Shown piece by piece: positions 1-9,671 of a stretch of DNA of 64,000 nucleotides. Numbering within the stretch: position 1 is the first letter of the stretch; each line of letters opens with the position of its first letter. The notes under the pieces were generated by a model. The model had not been told where the DNA came from and did not search any database. It saw nothing but the letters and a program-made list of their open reading frames with translations. A program made the translations under genes and the position numbers. The stretch lies in NCBI RefSeq assembly GCF_004015795.1, contig NZ_ML137218.1:1268311-1332310 (forward strand), written 5' to 3'. Origin of the DNA: Falsirhodobacter deserti (GTDB lineage Bacteria > Pseudomonadota > Alphaproteobacteria > Rhodobacterales > Rhodobacteraceae).

Positions 1-1361
1 ATATCAAGGTGGATCCACGGCACCTCGTCCTTGACGAACCGCTTGAGGAACTGCGCGGCGACGAGGGAACTGCCGGCGCGCCCACCGCCCACATTGCGCA
101 TATCGGCCACACGCGATTTCAGCGCCGCGTCATAGGCGTCCCCCATCGGCAGGCGCCATGCGCCCTCGCCCTCGGCCTTGGCGGCGGCAAGGAACGCCTC
201 GCACAGCGCGTCATCATTCGAAAACACGCCGGTGTTTTCAAAGCCAAGCGCCACGATAACAGCGCCGGTCAGCGTCGCAAGATCGATCATGGCGACAGGC
301 TGGAAGCGTTCCTGAGCATACCAAAGCACATCGGCCAGCAACAGGCGGCCTTCGGCATCGGTGTTGATCACCTCGATCGTGTCCCCCTTCATGGAGGTGA
401 CAACGTCGCCCGGACGTTGCGCCCGGCTGCCGGGCATGTTTTCCACCAGCCCCACAAGGCCCACGACATTGGCCTTGGCCTTGCGAAGCGCCAGCGTGCG
501 CATCACGCCCGCAACGGTGCCCGCGCCGCCCATGTCCATGGTCATGTCTTCCATGCCCGCCGCAGGCTTGATCGAGATGCCGCCCGTGTCGAACACCACG
601 CCCTTGCCCACAAGCGCCAGCGGGGCTTCTTCCCCCCCGCCGTTCCAGTGCATCACCACGACCTTGGTCGGCGAGGCAGAGCCCATTCCCACCCCCAGAA
701 GCGCGCCCATGCCAAGTTCGGCAAGCTGCTCCTCCTCAAGGATCTCCACCTCCAGCCCCAGTTCCTGCATGGCGGCAAGACGGGCGGCGAAGTCGTCGGT
801 GGTCAGGATGTTGGCAGGTTCATTGACCAGATCGCGGGTAAAGAAGATGCCTTCGGCCAATGCGGCAAGCGGCGCAGCCTCGGCGGCGACCGCCTCGGGC
901 CCGTTCACCATCAGCGTCACGGCCCCGAACTCCTCACCCTTGGTGGTTTTGCGGTCGATGAACTGATAGGCCCGCAGGGCGAGCCCGAAGGAAAGTTCGG
1001 CGGCACGCGTCACCGCATCGGCCAGCACCAGCGCCCCATCGCGGCCAAGCGAGCGGCCGATCAGCGCACCTGCCTTGCGGGCGGCAGTGATATCGTCCTT
1101 GCGGTCCAGCCGGATCACCTGAAGCGCCGAAGCGGCAAGCCCGGCGGGAAAGGCAAGCTCCAGCCCCTCACCCGGTTTCAGCCGCGCGAAAGCATCGGAT
1201 GCGGCAACGCGCTTCAGCGCACCGCGGGTCAGCCGATCCACCCGCCGCGCGGCGATGCCCATCTTGCCGTCGCCCCCAAGAAACGCAATCACGCGGCCCG
1301 GTGCGTCGGCGATGCTCTCGACATCCGTGTCGACAAATTGGATGGTCACGGGGGTTGTCAT
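1..1361 (-). CDS. pepA: Leucyl aminopeptidase (M17 family), C-terminus cut by window edge
   Basis: Cytosolic di-metal aminopeptidase that releases N-terminal residues from peptides. About 453 residues are visible. The family is usually about 490-500 long, so some 40-50 C-terminal residues lie outside the window. The signature NTDAEGRL (metal ligands and active-site loop) is encoded near 340-370, and the conserved GKGVVFDTGG stretch lies upstream of it. The visible end reads WIHLDI, which in the family continues into the last conserved block. Three in-frame ATGs cluster at the start (1373, 1367, 1361). I chose 1361 because GGAG sits 6 nt upstream of it. The gene is divergent from lptF, and the 130-bp gap between them holds both promoters. 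The family assignment is very secure. Confidence 0.95.
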   Translation of the reverse strand, partial: MTTPVTIQFVDTDVESIADAPGRVIAFLGGDGKMGIAARRVDRLTRGALKRVAASDAFARLKPGEGLELAFPAGLAASALQVIRLDRKDDITAARKAGALIGRSLGRDGALVLADAVTRAAELSFGLALRAYQFIDRKTTKGEEFGAVTLMVNGPEAVAAEAAPLAALAEGIFFTRDLVNEPANILTTDDFAARLAAMQELGLEVEILEEEQLAELGMGALLGVGMGSASPTKVVVMHWNGGGEEAPLALVGKGVVFDTGGISIKPAAGMEDMTMDMGGAGTVAGVMRTLALRKAKANVVGLVGLVENMPGSRAQRPGDVVTSMKGDTIEVINTDAEGRLLLADVLWYAQERFQPVAMIDLATLTGAVIVALGFENTGVFSNDDALCEAFLAAAKAEGEGAWRLPMGDAYDAALKSRVADMRNVGGGRAGSSLVAAQFLKRFVKDEVPWIHLD

Positions 1362-1491
1362 CGGCATCTCCATCGAAGGCAAGGTTCCGCGTGACCGTAT
1401 CCCGAGGTCGGGAAGATGGCCAGATACCAGTTTTCCCCACCGCGCGATTGGGGTAGCGTGCCGGAAAACAGCAAGAAGCATGAGGGCAGCC

Positions 1492-2586
1492 GTGGCAAGA
1501 TTCGACAGGTACATGCTGTCGCAACTTCTGCAGCTGTTCGGATTCTTCTCACTTGTTCTTGTGGCGGTGTACTGGATCAACTCGGCCGTTGGCCTGTTTG
1601 ACGATCTGATCGGCGATGGGCAGTCAGCGCTGGTTTTTCTTGAGTTCTCGTTGCTGACACTGCCGAATGTGATCCGGCTGGTCCTGCCCATCTCGGCCTT
1701 TGTGGCCACGGTTTACGTCGTGAACCGGCTGGCCTCGGAGTCGGAGCTTGTGGTGATGCAGGCCACCGGCTTTTCCGCCTTCCGGCTGGCGCGGCCCGTG
1801 GTTCTGTTCGGGCTGATCGTGGCGGCTATGATGCTGGTCCTGATGAACGTTCTGGTTCCCCTGTCGCGCACCGTCCTGGCCGATCGCACCGCCGAGGTTC
1901 GCGACAGCCTTGCCGCGCAGTTCGTGAAGGACGGGGAATTCCTGCATCCGGCCGACGGACTCACGCTGTATATCCGCGAAATCGCCCCGAGCGGAGAGTT
2001 GGACGGCCTGTTCCTGCGCGACGGCCGCGGGCCGGCCGAGGTGATCTATACCGCGGCAAGTGCCTTTCTGGTGCGCACCGATACGGGGCCGAAGCTGGTG
2101 ATGGTGAACGGGATGGCCCAAACGCTGGAGGCAGGCCGCCTTGCCGTGACCCGATTTGCCGACTTCACCTATGACATCGGCGCGATGCTTGAACCCGCGC
2201 AGCGCAGCGCCCGCCGCATGAACGAACTTTCAACCTCCGCCCTTCTGCATCCGACCGAGGCAGCGCAGACCGAAACCCGCTCCACCCGCGCCGAGATGAT
2301 CTTCGAGGGGCATGACCGGCTGGGCCAGCCGTTTCTTGGCCTCGCCGCCAGCCTGATCGGCTTTGCCGCGCTGCTGCTGGGCGCCTACAGCCGGTTCGGG
2401 CTTTGGCGGCAGATCCTGTTCGCGGTTCTGCTGCTGATCGTGGTGCAGCTTGTGAACACGGTCGCGGGGTCCGCAGGGCCGCAATTCGCGGGCGGCTGGA
2501 TCCTGGCCTATGCGGCACCGCTGACCGGCTGCATGCTGGCCGTCATACTTCTTTGGTGGTCGCAACGGCCAAGGCGGCGGGCATGA
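1492..2586 (+). CDS. lptF: LPS export permease LptF
   Basis: Inner-membrane subunit of the LptB2FG ABC transporter that extracts lipopolysaccharide from the membrane and passes it towards LptA and LptD. The 364-residue protein begins MARFDRYMLSQL, as in other Rhodobacterales. It shows N-terminal hydrophobic helices (about 10-35, 60-85 and 105-125), a periplasmic domain, and three C-terminal helices, the YjgP/YjgQ arrangement. I chose the GTG at 1492 because GAGG lies 6 nt upstream; an in-frame ATG at 1480 would add four residues. Its stop overlaps the lptG start (ATGA), so the two are translationally coupled. First gene of the operon lptF-lptG-lptD-surA-pdxA-rsmA. Confidence 0.95.
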   Translation: MARFDRYMLSQLLQLFGFFSLVLVAVYWINSAVGLFDDLIGDGQSALVFLEFSLLTLPNVIRLVLPISAFVATVYVVNRLASESELVVMQATGFSAFRLARPVVLFGLIVAAMMLVLMNVLVPLSRTVLADRTAEVRDSLAAQFVKDGEFLHPADGLTLYIREIAPSGELDGLFLRDGRGPAEVIYTAASAFLVRTDTGPKLVMVNGMAQTLEAGRLAVTRFADFTYDIGAMLEPAQRSARRMNELSTSALLHPTEAAQTETRSTRAEMIFEGHDRLGQPFLGLAASLIGFAALLLGAYSRFGLWRQILFAVLLLIVVQLVNTVAGSAGPQFAGGWILAYAAPLTGCMLAVILLWWSQRPRRRA

Positions 2587-3674
2587 TCCTCAGCTTCTAT
2601 ATCGCGCGTCGCTTCCTGCGGATGGTCACACGGGTGTTCCTGATCTTCTTCGGGATCCTGCTGCTGATCGACATGCTGGACCAGATGCGCCGCTTTTCCG
2701 ACGATGTGGGAATCAGCGGTGCCTTCGGCCTGTCACTGCTGCATGTTCCGGCCAGCATCTATACGATCCTGCCCCTGATCGTGATCCTCGCCGCCATCGC
2801 CCTGTTCCTTGGCCTTGCAAGATCCTCGGAACTGGTGGTGATGCGGGCGGCAGGGCGCGCGGGCTTGCGCATTCTGGTCGCGCCCACCATCACCGCCTTC
2901 CTTCTGGGCATGGTGATCGTGGCCGTGATGAATCCGATCGTTGCCGCCACGTCCAACCGGTACGAGGTGGTGGTGGCGCGGCTGGCGCAGGAAACGTCGC
3001 AAACGCTTTCGGTTTCCGGCGAAGGGCTTTGGCTGCGGCAGGGAAGCGCGCATGGCCAGACCGTGATCCATGCCGACCGCGCAAATGCCAATGGCACATC
3101 GCTGAGCGGCGTGACCGTGATGGACTTCGACTCCGAAGGGCAGCTCCTCGGACGTATCGGGGCTGAAACCGCGCAGCTTGGCGCGGGCGAATGGCGTCTG
3201 ACGGGGGTGAAGCGCTGGGATCTTTCCGAAGCCACGCCCGAGGCAAGCGCCCGCATCCTGGACACCCTCGCCCTGCCCTCGGACATGACGCGTGAGACGA
3301 TCCGCGAAGGGTTCCGCGCACCCTCTGACATCGCGATCTGGAAGCTGCCGGATTATATCCGCGGGCTTGAAGATGCCGGCTTTCAGGCCCGCGAACACCG
3401 CGTCTGGTTCCAGAGCGAGCTTTCCCTGCCCGTGTTCCTTGCCGCCATGGTGCTGATCGCCGCCGGTTTCACGATGCGTCATGCGCGGCTGGGACGCACT
3501 GGCAACAAGGTTCTGCTGGCGCTTCTGGTTGGCTTTGGCGTGTTCTTCCTGCGCAGCTTCGCGCAGATCCTTGGGGAAAACGGACAAATACCCGTGCTTC
3601 TGGCGGCGTGGATCCCATCTATTGCCGCAGTGTTCGCCTCTCTGGGGCTTCTTTTGCATCTGGAGGATGGCTGA
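2583..3674 (+). CDS. lptG: LPS export permease LptG
   Basis: Partner of LptF in the LPS-extracting ABC transporter of the inner membrane. The 363-residue protein starts MILSFYIARRFLRM. Like LptF it has helices at both ends flanking a periplasmic domain. The motif ELVVMRAAGR near residue 80 matches ELVVMQATG in LptF, the conserved coupling segment of the family. The ATG overlaps the lptF stop by 4 bp, and its own stop shares one base with the lptD start, so translation is coupled along the operon. The assignment is secure from both sequence and position. Confidence 0.95.
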   Translation: MILSFYIARRFLRMVTRVFLIFFGILLLIDMLDQMRRFSDDVGISGAFGLSLLHVPASIYTILPLIVILAAIALFLGLARSSELVVMRAAGRAGLRILVAPTITAFLLGMVIVAVMNPIVAATSNRYEVVVARLAQETSQTLSVSGEGLWLRQGSAHGQTVIHADRANANGTSLSGVTVMDFDSEGQLLGRIGAETAQLGAGEWRLTGVKRWDLSEATPEASARILDTLALPSDMTRETIREGFRAPSDIAIWKLPDYIRGLEDAGFQAREHRVWFQSELSLPVFLAAMVLIAAGFTMRHARLGRTGNKVLLALLVGFGVFFLRSFAQILGENGQIPVLLAAWIPSIAAVFASLGLLLHLEDG

Positions 3675-5812
3675 TGCGCCTTCGTGCCGCCCTGTTCGCC
3701 TTGGCCCTTTCGTCCCTGCCCGCAATGGCGCAGCAGGATCAGGCCACCCTGGTCGCAGACGATCTTCACATCCGCAACGACAACGTGCTGACCGCCTCGG
3801 GGCATGTGGAGGTGTTCTATCAGGGTCAGCGCCTGCGGGCCCAGCGGGTGGAATATGACCGCGGACGCGACAGCCTGACCATCAGCGGCCCCATCACGCT
3901 GGATGATGGCAAGGGAACCGTGGTTCTGGCGGATCAGGCCCAGCTTTCGGGCGATCTGCGCGATGGGGTCCTGCGCTCGGCCCGCGTGGTGCTGAACCAG
4001 CAGCTTCAGCTTGCCGCGAACGAGGTCAGCCGCATCGGCGACCGCTATACCCGCCTTGGCCGTTCCGTCGCCTCTTCCTGTCAGGTGTGCGCCTCCAATC
4101 CCACGCCGCTGTGGGAGATCCGCGCGAGAGAGATCATCCATGACGAGCAAACGCGCCAGATCTATTTCGACCGTGCGCAGCTTCGCTTTGCGGGCGTGCC
4201 CATCGCTTATATCCCCCGCCTGCGGATGCCCGACCCCACGGTGGAGCGGATGCGCGGCGTGCTGCAACCTTCTCTTCGCACCACCTCGGATTTCGGGACG
4301 GGCCTGAAGATCCCGTATTTCCTGCCGCTGGGCCCATCGCGCGACCTGACGCTGACGCCGTATCTGGCAACAAAGAACGCCCGCTCGCTGGACATGCGCT
4401 ATCGCCAGGCCTTCAACGCCGGCTGGATAGAGGTGAACGGTGCCGTTTCGCGCGACAGGTTGCAGGAAGGCACACGCAGCTATCTTCTGGCGACGGGCCA
4501 GTTCGCGCTGCCGCAGAACTACACCCTTGATCTGCGCGTCGATACCGTCAGCGATGCTGCCTATTTCTATGATTACGGACTGGACCAGCGTGACCGTCTG
4601 GAAAGCAGCGCCGAAATCTCGCGTACGCGCCGGAACGAACACATCTCGGGCCGGATCATCAACTTCCATTCCATCCGCGACGGAGAGCCGAACTCCACCA
4701 TCCCCTCGCTTGTGGGCGAGGCGACGCTGCACCGCCGCTTCACCGGCGGCCCGCTGGGCGGCGAGGCAGGATTGCAGGTCCAGCTTTACGGCGCGGGCCG
4801 CAGCTCGGACAATCCTTTCGATACGGACCTGGACGTGGACGACATCGCCGATGGGCGCGACACGCGGCGGGCCTCCCTGCACCTGGACTGGCGGCGCAAC
4901 TACGTCCTTCCCGCAGGCATCCTTGGCACGACGCTGGGGGAACTTCGGACCGACATCTACAACATCGATCAGGACGCCGAATATGCCGGAACCACCACCC
5001 GCGTGACCGGCGCACTGGGGGCGGAACTGCGTTGGCCATGGGTCAAGGCGGGTACCAATGGCGTCAGCCAGATCATCAGCCCGGTGGCGCAACTTGTCTG
5101 GAGCCCGAATGACACGAAAGACATTCCGAACGAGGACAGCACGCTGGTCGAATTCGATGCGTCCAACCTGTTCGCGCTGAACCGCTATTCGGGGTTCGAC
5201 GAATATGAACGCGGGGCACGACTGAACCTTGGCTTGAACTATACCCGCCTTGCCCCCTCGGGGTGGAGCTTTGGCACCACCGTCGGCCGCGTCTTCCGCG
5301 AACGCGATCTGGACCAGTTCAGCGAAGCCTCGGGCCTGAACGGCAAGAACAGCGACTGGCTGGCCGAGTTCCAGATCATGATGAGCGAGGGGCTGATCAT
5401 CACCAACCGTACGCTTTTCGATGATGATCTGTCCGTCACGAAGTCCGAACTTCGGATGCAGGCCTCGTTGGAGCGGTTCGATCTGGCGGCCGGCTACGTG
5501 AAGATCCTTGCCGATGCCGGGGAGGATCGCCAGCGCGGTCTGTCGGAAATGACGGTCGACGCCCGTTACCGTTTCACCGATGCATGGGCCGCGCGGGCCA
5601 CCTCGCGCTACGATTTCGACGCGGATCGCGCCGTGCGCGCGGGCATAGGCGCCGAATTCCGCAACGAGTGCCTTGCGATGGAGCTTTACCTCTCGCGTAA
5701 GTTCGCATCCTCGACTAGTGTGGACCCCAGCACGGAGGTGGGCCTTTCGGTCGATCTTCTGGGTTTTGGCAGCAACAAGCGGCCCGGCCCCGCCGGCACC
5801 TGCCAGGGCTGA
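3674..5812 (+). CDS. lptD: LPS assembly outer-membrane protein LptD
   Basis: Outer-membrane beta-barrel that inserts LPS into the outer leaflet, working with LptE. The 712-residue protein has a signal peptide (about 1-20, cleavage after AMA). Next comes an OstA/LptA-like jellyroll at about 25-130 (LVADDLHIRNDNVLTASGHV), then a long barrel region with alternating aromatic and polar strands. A Cys pair near residues 136-139 (SCQVCAS) and a Cys very near the C-terminus (GTCQG) could form the disulfides known in the family. The start is fixed by GGAGG 7 nt upstream. The operon mates lptF, lptG and surA all serve outer-membrane biogenesis. Confidence 0.95.
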   Translation: MRLRAALFALALSSLPAMAQQDQATLVADDLHIRNDNVLTASGHVEVFYQGQRLRAQRVEYDRGRDSLTISGPITLDDGKGTVVLADQAQLSGDLRDGVLRSARVVLNQQLQLAANEVSRIGDRYTRLGRSVASSCQVCASNPTPLWEIRAREIIHDEQTRQIYFDRAQLRFAGVPIAYIPRLRMPDPTVERMRGVLQPSLRTTSDFGTGLKIPYFLPLGPSRDLTLTPYLATKNARSLDMRYRQAFNAGWIEVNGAVSRDRLQEGTRSYLLATGQFALPQNYTLDLRVDTVSDAAYFYDYGLDQRDRLESSAEISRTRRNEHISGRIINFHSIRDGEPNSTIPSLVGEATLHRRFTGGPLGGEAGLQVQLYGAGRSSDNPFDTDLDVDDIADGRDTRRASLHLDWRRNYVLPAGILGTTLGELRTDIYNIDQDAEYAGTTTRVTGALGAELRWPWVKAGTNGVSQIISPVAQLVWSPNDTKDIPNEDSTLVEFDASNLFALNRYSGFDEYERGARLNLGLNYTRLAPSGWSFGTTVGRVFRERDLDQFSEASGLNGKNSDWLAEFQIMMSEGLIITNRTLFDDDLSVTKSELRMQASLERFDLAAGYVKILADAGEDRQRGLSEMTVDARYRFTDAWAARATSRYDFDADRAVRAGIGAEFRNECLAMELYLSRKFASSTSVDPSTEVGLSVDLLGFGSNKRPGPAGTCQG

Positions 5813-5841
5813 TCCCCCGAAAGCAGACAAGAGAAGACAGA

Positions 5842-7032
5842 ATGCATCGCTACACCCTTCCTCTTCTTGCAGCGGCCCTTATCGCGGGGCAAAGCACGCC
5901 GGTGCTGGCGCAAAACCTGTTCGCGCCGAATGTAATCGTGAACGGCAGCGCCGTGACAGAGTGGGAGCTTCAGCAACGCATCCGCTTTCTGACCCTGCTG
6001 CGCGCCCCGGGCGACATCCCGCAGGTCGCAAAGGATGGCCTGATCGAGGATCGGCTTCGGCTGGATGCCGCACGTCAGGCCGGCATCACCGTCTCGGACG
6101 CCGAGATCGAGGATGGGATGGTCGAATTTGCCCAGCGGGCTGATCTTACCGCCGAGCAGTTCATCTCGCAGATCGAGGCCGCGGGCGTTGACCGGGCCAC
6201 CTTCCGCGCCTTCGTGGAGGCGGGCGTGCTGTGGCGCTATGTGGTGCGTGGTCGTTTCGCCAACCGCGTTGTCATCAACGATGCCGATATCGACCGCGCC
6301 GTGGAAGCGCAGCGTCAGGCCCCGAACATCCGCGTCCTGCTGTCAGAGGTGATCCTGCCCGTCCCACCCGGGCAGGAAGCGCAGGCGCTTGCCGCCGCCG
6401 AAGATATCGTTCGCCGCGTTGAGGCTGGTGCAAACTTTGCGGAATTCGCACGGCAATATTCCGCATCGCGCACGGCAGATAATGGCGGTGCGCTGGAATG
6501 GTTGTCGCTGGCTGAACTTCCGCCGGGGCTGCAGCCCGTGTTTCTTGGGCTTGATGCGGGCGGCGTGACGCAGCCGCTTCAGTTGCCGAATGCCATTGCC
6601 ATCTTCCAGCTTCGCGCCAAGGAAGAATCTGCCCCGACGCAGCGCCCGACTGAAGTGGACTATGCCCTCTATCCGCTGCCGGCGGCCAATGCCGCCGAAG
6701 CGGCGGCGACGGTGACGGCCCGTGCAGATACCTGCAACGATCTTTATGCAGCCGCACGCCGCAACGGGGTTCCGGTGCAGCGCGGAACGCAAGCGGAAAG
6801 CCAGCTTCCCGCCAATCTGGCACCGGCGATCGCCAGGCTTGACCAGTATGAAAGCGCGGTCGTGAACGGCAGCGCCCCGTCGCTGGTCATGCTTTGCGCC
6901 CGCCGCCCAATTCAGGATCAGGCCGTGGATCGGGACGCCATCCGCCAGCAGTTGACCAACCAGCAGCTGAACGCCCTGGCGACGGTTTACCTGAGCCAGC
7001 TGCGCGACAACGCCATCATCCGCACGCCGTGA
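5842..7032 (+). CDS. surA: SurA-type periplasmic chaperone / peptidyl-prolyl isomerase
   Basis: Periplasmic chaperone and parvulin-type PPIase that helps outer-membrane proteins such as LptD fold. The 396-residue protein has a signal peptide (about 1-23, ending PVLA before QNLF). A SurA N-terminal domain (about 27-145) follows, then one parvulin/PPIC domain (about 155-260) with the typical ARQYSASRTADNGGALEW segment. E. coli SurA has two PPIase domains; the alphaproteobacterial form seen here keeps one clear copy. GAGAAG lies upstream of the ATG. It follows lptD by 29 bp and its stop overlaps the pdxA GTG start. The role is secure at family level. Confidence 0.9.
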   Translation: MHRYTLPLLAAALIAGQSTPVLAQNLFAPNVIVNGSAVTEWELQQRIRFLTLLRAPGDIPQVAKDGLIEDRLRLDAARQAGITVSDAEIEDGMVEFAQRADLTAEQFISQIEAAGVDRATFRAFVEAGVLWRYVVRGRFANRVVINDADIDRAVEAQRQAPNIRVLLSEVILPVPPGQEAQALAAAEDIVRRVEAGANFAEFARQYSASRTADNGGALEWLSLAELPPGLQPVFLGLDAGGVTQPLQLPNAIAIFQLRAKEESAPTQRPTEVDYALYPLPAANAAEAAATVTARADTCNDLYAAARRNGVPVQRGTQAESQLPANLAPAIARLDQYESAVVNGSAPSLVMLCARRPIQDQAVDRDAIRQQLTNQQLNALATVYLSQLRDNAIIRTP

Positions 7033-7991
7033 AGCCCGTCGCCCTGACCTGCGGCGAGCCTGCGGGCATCGGCCCCGAACTTGCCGCCAAGGCCCGCGCC
7101 ATTCTGGGGGCGGAGGTGCCGTTCTTCGTGATCGGCGATCCGCGCCATCTGCCGGGTCCCTTGGCCAGCATCTCGGCCCCGGCCGAAGCGCTGGAGGTAT
7201 CTGCGAACTATCTGCCGGTGCTGCCGCACGCCTTTGCCGCCCCCGCCACGCCCGGCCAGCCACACCCCGGAAATGCTGCCGGCGTGATCGAGGTGATCGC
7301 GCGGGCCGTTGCGCTGGCACAGGCGAACGAGGTGTCAAGCATCTGCACGGCGCCCATCTCCAAAAAGGCGCTGAAGGACGGCGCGGCGTTTGCCTATCCG
7401 GGCCACACCGAATACCTTGCTGCACTGGCGGGGGTGGACCGGGTCGTGATGATGCTGGCGGCGCCGGGCCTGCGGGTGGTGCCGACCACGATCCATATCC
7501 CCCTGGCGGAAGTGCCGGTAGCCCTGACGCCGCAGCTTCTGGAAGACACACTTCGTATCACCCATTCGGCGCTGATCCATGACTTCGGCATTTCTGCCCC
7601 GCGGATCGCCGTGGCGGGACTTAACCCACATGCAGGTGAAGGCGGCACCATCGGGCGGGAAGAGGCGCGGATTGTTCCCGTGCTGGAGGCGCTGCGGTCC
7701 GAAGGCATGCACCTTGTCGGCCCGCTGCCTGCCGACACCATGTTCCACGCAGCCGCCCGCGCCCGCTATGACGCAGCGGTGTGCATGTATCATGATCAGG
7801 CGCTCATCCCGATCAAGACCATCGCCTTCGACGATGGCGTGAACGTGACGCTTGGCCTGCCGTTCATCCGCACCTCTCCCGATCATGGGACAGCGTTCGA
7901 CATCGCCGGAAAGGGTGTAGCAAATCCTTCCAGCCTTATCGCGGCCTTGCGAATGGCCGCAACAATGGGAACCACCCGTGAGCACGATTGA
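7029..7991 (+). CDS. pdxA: 4-hydroxythreonine-4-phosphate dehydrogenase
   Basis: NAD-dependent enzyme of DXP-dependent pyridoxal 5'-phosphate synthesis. It oxidises 4-phosphohydroxy-L-threonine, and the product is used by PdxJ. The 320-residue protein starts [12 protein letters not shown], the conserved PdxA opening. It carries the metal-binding and substrate motifs [11 protein letters not shown] and [10 protein letters not shown] with the conserved histidines. I chose the GTG at 7029 because it overlaps the surA stop (GTGA) and the conserved N-terminus begins there; no clear Shine-Dalgarno is visible, consistent with translational coupling. Its 3' end overlaps rsmA by 14 bp. Confidence 0.95.
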   Translation: MKPVALTCGEPAGIGPELAAKARAILGAEVPFFVIGDPRHLPGPLASISAPAEALEVSANYLPVLPHAFAAPATPGQPHPGNAAGVIEVIARAVALAQANEVSSICTAPISKKALKDGAAFAYPGHTEYLAALAGVDRVVMMLAAPGLRVVPTTIHIPLAEVPVALTPQLLEDTLRITHSALIHDFGISAPRIAVAGLNPHAGEGGTIGREEARIVPVLEALRSEGMHLVGPLPADTMFHAAARARYDAAVCMYHDQALIPIKTIAFDDGVNVTLGLPFIRTSPDHGTAFDIAGKGVANPSSLIAALRMAATMGTTREHD

Positions 7992-8817
7992 CGGCCTGCC
8001 ACCGCTGCGCGAAGTGATCCGCACGCATGATCTGGTGGCAAAGAAACAACTGGGGCAGAACTTCCTGCTGGACCTGAACCTGACCGCGAAGATCGCGCGA
8101 ATGGCGGGCGATCTGTCCGGATCCGACGTGATCGAGGTGGGGCCCGGACCCGGCGGCCTTACACGCGGGCTGCTGGCCGAAGGCGCGCGCCGCGTTCTTG
8201 CGATCGAAAAGGACCCCCGCTGCCTTCCCGCACTTGCGGAAGTTGCCGAAGCCTATCCCGGCCGGCTGGAGGTCATAAATGCAGACGCGCTTGCCATTGA
8301 CCCTACAGACCGGCTGACCGGCCCCATCAGGCTCGTTGCAAACCTTCCCTACAATGTCGGGACGGAACTTCTGGTGCGCTGGCTGACGCCGAAAGAGTGG
8401 CCGCCCTTCTGGGAAAGCCTGACGCTGATGTTCCAGAAAGAGGTTGCCGAGCGGATCGTGGCCAAGCCCGGTTCCAAAGCCTATGGACGGCTGGCGCTTC
8501 TGGCCCAGTGGCGGACGGATGCACGCGTGGTGATGACCCTGCCGCCGGAAGCCTTCACGCCGCCGCCCAAGATCCATTCTGCCGTTGTACACCTGAAACG
8601 GCTGGACGAGCCGCGTTTTCCCGCCGATGCTGCCGTCCTGTCGCGGCTGACGGCGGCGGCCTTCAACCAGCGGCGCAAGATGCTCCGCTCCAGCCTGAAG
8701 GGCGTTGCCCCGGATATCGAGGATCGCCTGCACGCGGTGGGCATCGCACCAACGGACCGGGCCGAGGATATTCCGCTGGAAGGCTTCTGCGCCCTCGCCC
8801 GCGAAATCGCCAAATGA
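7978..8817 (+). CDS. rsmA: 16S rRNA (adenine1518/1519-N6)-dimethyltransferase
   Basis: Methylates two adjacent adenosines in helix 45 of 16S rRNA late in small-subunit assembly (also called KsgA). The 279-residue protein shows the family start [11 protein letters not shown], the SAM-binding motif [10 protein letters not shown] near residue 55, and NLPYNVG (catalytic motif IV) near residue 122. The GTG start lies inside the pdxA 3' end. It is the last gene of the lptF operon: a strong hairpin follows four bases after the stop. The assignment is secure. Confidence 0.96.
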   Translation: MSTIDGLPPLREVIRTHDLVAKKQLGQNFLLDLNLTAKIARMAGDLSGSDVIEVGPGPGGLTRGLLAEGARRVLAIEKDPRCLPALAEVAEAYPGRLEVINADALAIDPTDRLTGPIRLVANLPYNVGTELLVRWLTPKEWPPFWESLTLMFQKEVAERIVAKPGSKAYGRLALLAQWRTDARVVMTLPPEAFTPPPKIHSAVVHLKRLDEPRFPADAAVLSRLTAAAFNQRRKMLRSSLKGVAPDIEDRLHAVGIAPTDRAEDIPLEGFCALAREIAK

Positions 8818-8820
8818 AAA

Positions 8821-8840
8821 AGCCGCCCCGAGGGGCGGCT
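8821..8840. terminator. Bidirectional terminator between rsmA and the DUF4167 gene
   Basis: A perfect 9-bp stem (AGCCGCCCC / GGGGCGGCT) with a 2-nt loop lies between two convergent genes. Four A residues precede it (T-run for the minus strand) and TT follows on the plus strand, so it can end transcription in both directions. Confidence 0.85.
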
Positions 8841-8844
8841 TTCC

Positions 8845-9474
8845 TTATTCCACAGTCTCGCGCGGGCCGGCACCTTCGGGCGCGTCTTCCGGCTTCTTGC
8901 GAGGACGGCGCGTGTTGGTGCGGCGCGGCGCTTCCCCTTCAGCGCGCGGCGCGCGGGGTGCACGCGGACGGCGCGGTTTTTCGGCTGCAGGCGCTTCAAG
9001 CTGCTCGGCCGGCAGATCAAGGCTGGCCTGCTCGGCCGGGGCCTCGGCCTCTGCGGGATCGGGTTGCACCTCGGCCTGCGGAGCGGGCGCTTCCTCTTCC
9101 CGCTCGCGGCGCGGATCGTCTTCACGGTCACGGCGCGGCTGCTGGTCGCGGTTGTCGTCGCGGCGCTGGTTATGGTGCTGCTGGTTCTGCGCGTGCTGCT
9201 GCTGGCGCGCCTCCTGCTCGGCCGCCATTTCGCGCTGCGCCTCGCTCAGCATGCGCGTGTAATGCTCGGCATGTTGCAGGAAAGCTTCTGCTGCAACCCG
9301 ATCATTCGAAAGCTGGGCATCACGCGCCAGAACGAGGTATTTCTCGATGATCTGCTGCGGCGTGCCACGCACCTTCCCCTCGGGGCCGGAGCTGTCGAAC
9401 ACGCGGTTGATGATATTGCCCAAGGGGCGCGGGCGGTTCGATTTTGAACGCGAGCGGGACTTGGAGGATCGCAT
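8845..9474 (-). CDS. DUF4167 domain protein
   Basis: The 209-residue protein starts with a very basic stretch (MRSSKSRSRSKSNRPRP). The DUF4167 core follows at about residues 18-85, with the features GPEGKVRGT, YLVLARDAQ and AAEAFLQHAEHY. The rest is low-complexity, with Gln/His/Arg-rich and then Glu/Pro/Ala-rich blocks and a second basic patch (RRPRAPRAPRAEG). DUF4167 is confined mainly to alphaproteobacteria. Its function is not established, though the basic tails suggest binding to RNA or other nucleic acid (inference). The start at 9474 has AAGGAC just upstream and coincides with the first conserved residue. It usually neighbours prmC and prfA, as here. Confidence 0.9.
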   Translation of the reverse strand: MRSSKSRSRSKSNRPRPLGNIINRVFDSSGPEGKVRGTPQQIIEKYLVLARDAQLSNDRVAAEAFLQHAEHYTRMLSEAQREMAAEQEARQQQHAQNQQHHNQRRDDNRDQQPRRDREDDPRREREEEAPAPQAEVQPDPAEAEAPAEQASLDLPAEQLEAPAAEKPRRPRAPRAPRAEGEAPRRTNTRRPRKKPEDAPEGAGPRETVE

Positions 9475-9671
9475 AGTGTCCTTGTATCCGATTATCTGGC
9501 CTTGCCTGAGTCTTGCTGCGCATGCTGGCACCCGAACAACGGGCGAGCCACAAGCGGACTGTGCTGCATCGGCGTGACCGCGCGGGCGCTGATAACCAGT
9601 TGCCCGCCGCGTGTAGATCACTAATCACCCAAGGGGCAGTCTGGCAAGACCTGTTTGCCGCCAATAGTGAA

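Noticed and set aside
9-1394. A 461-codon plus-strand frame opposite pepA
   Set aside because: It is antisense to a well-conserved aminopeptidase, has no recognisable motif, and is a by-product of GC-rich codon use.
3479-5830. A 783-codon minus-strand frame across lptD
   Set aside because: The opposite strand encodes LptD with all family features and operon overlaps; the antisense product has no domains.
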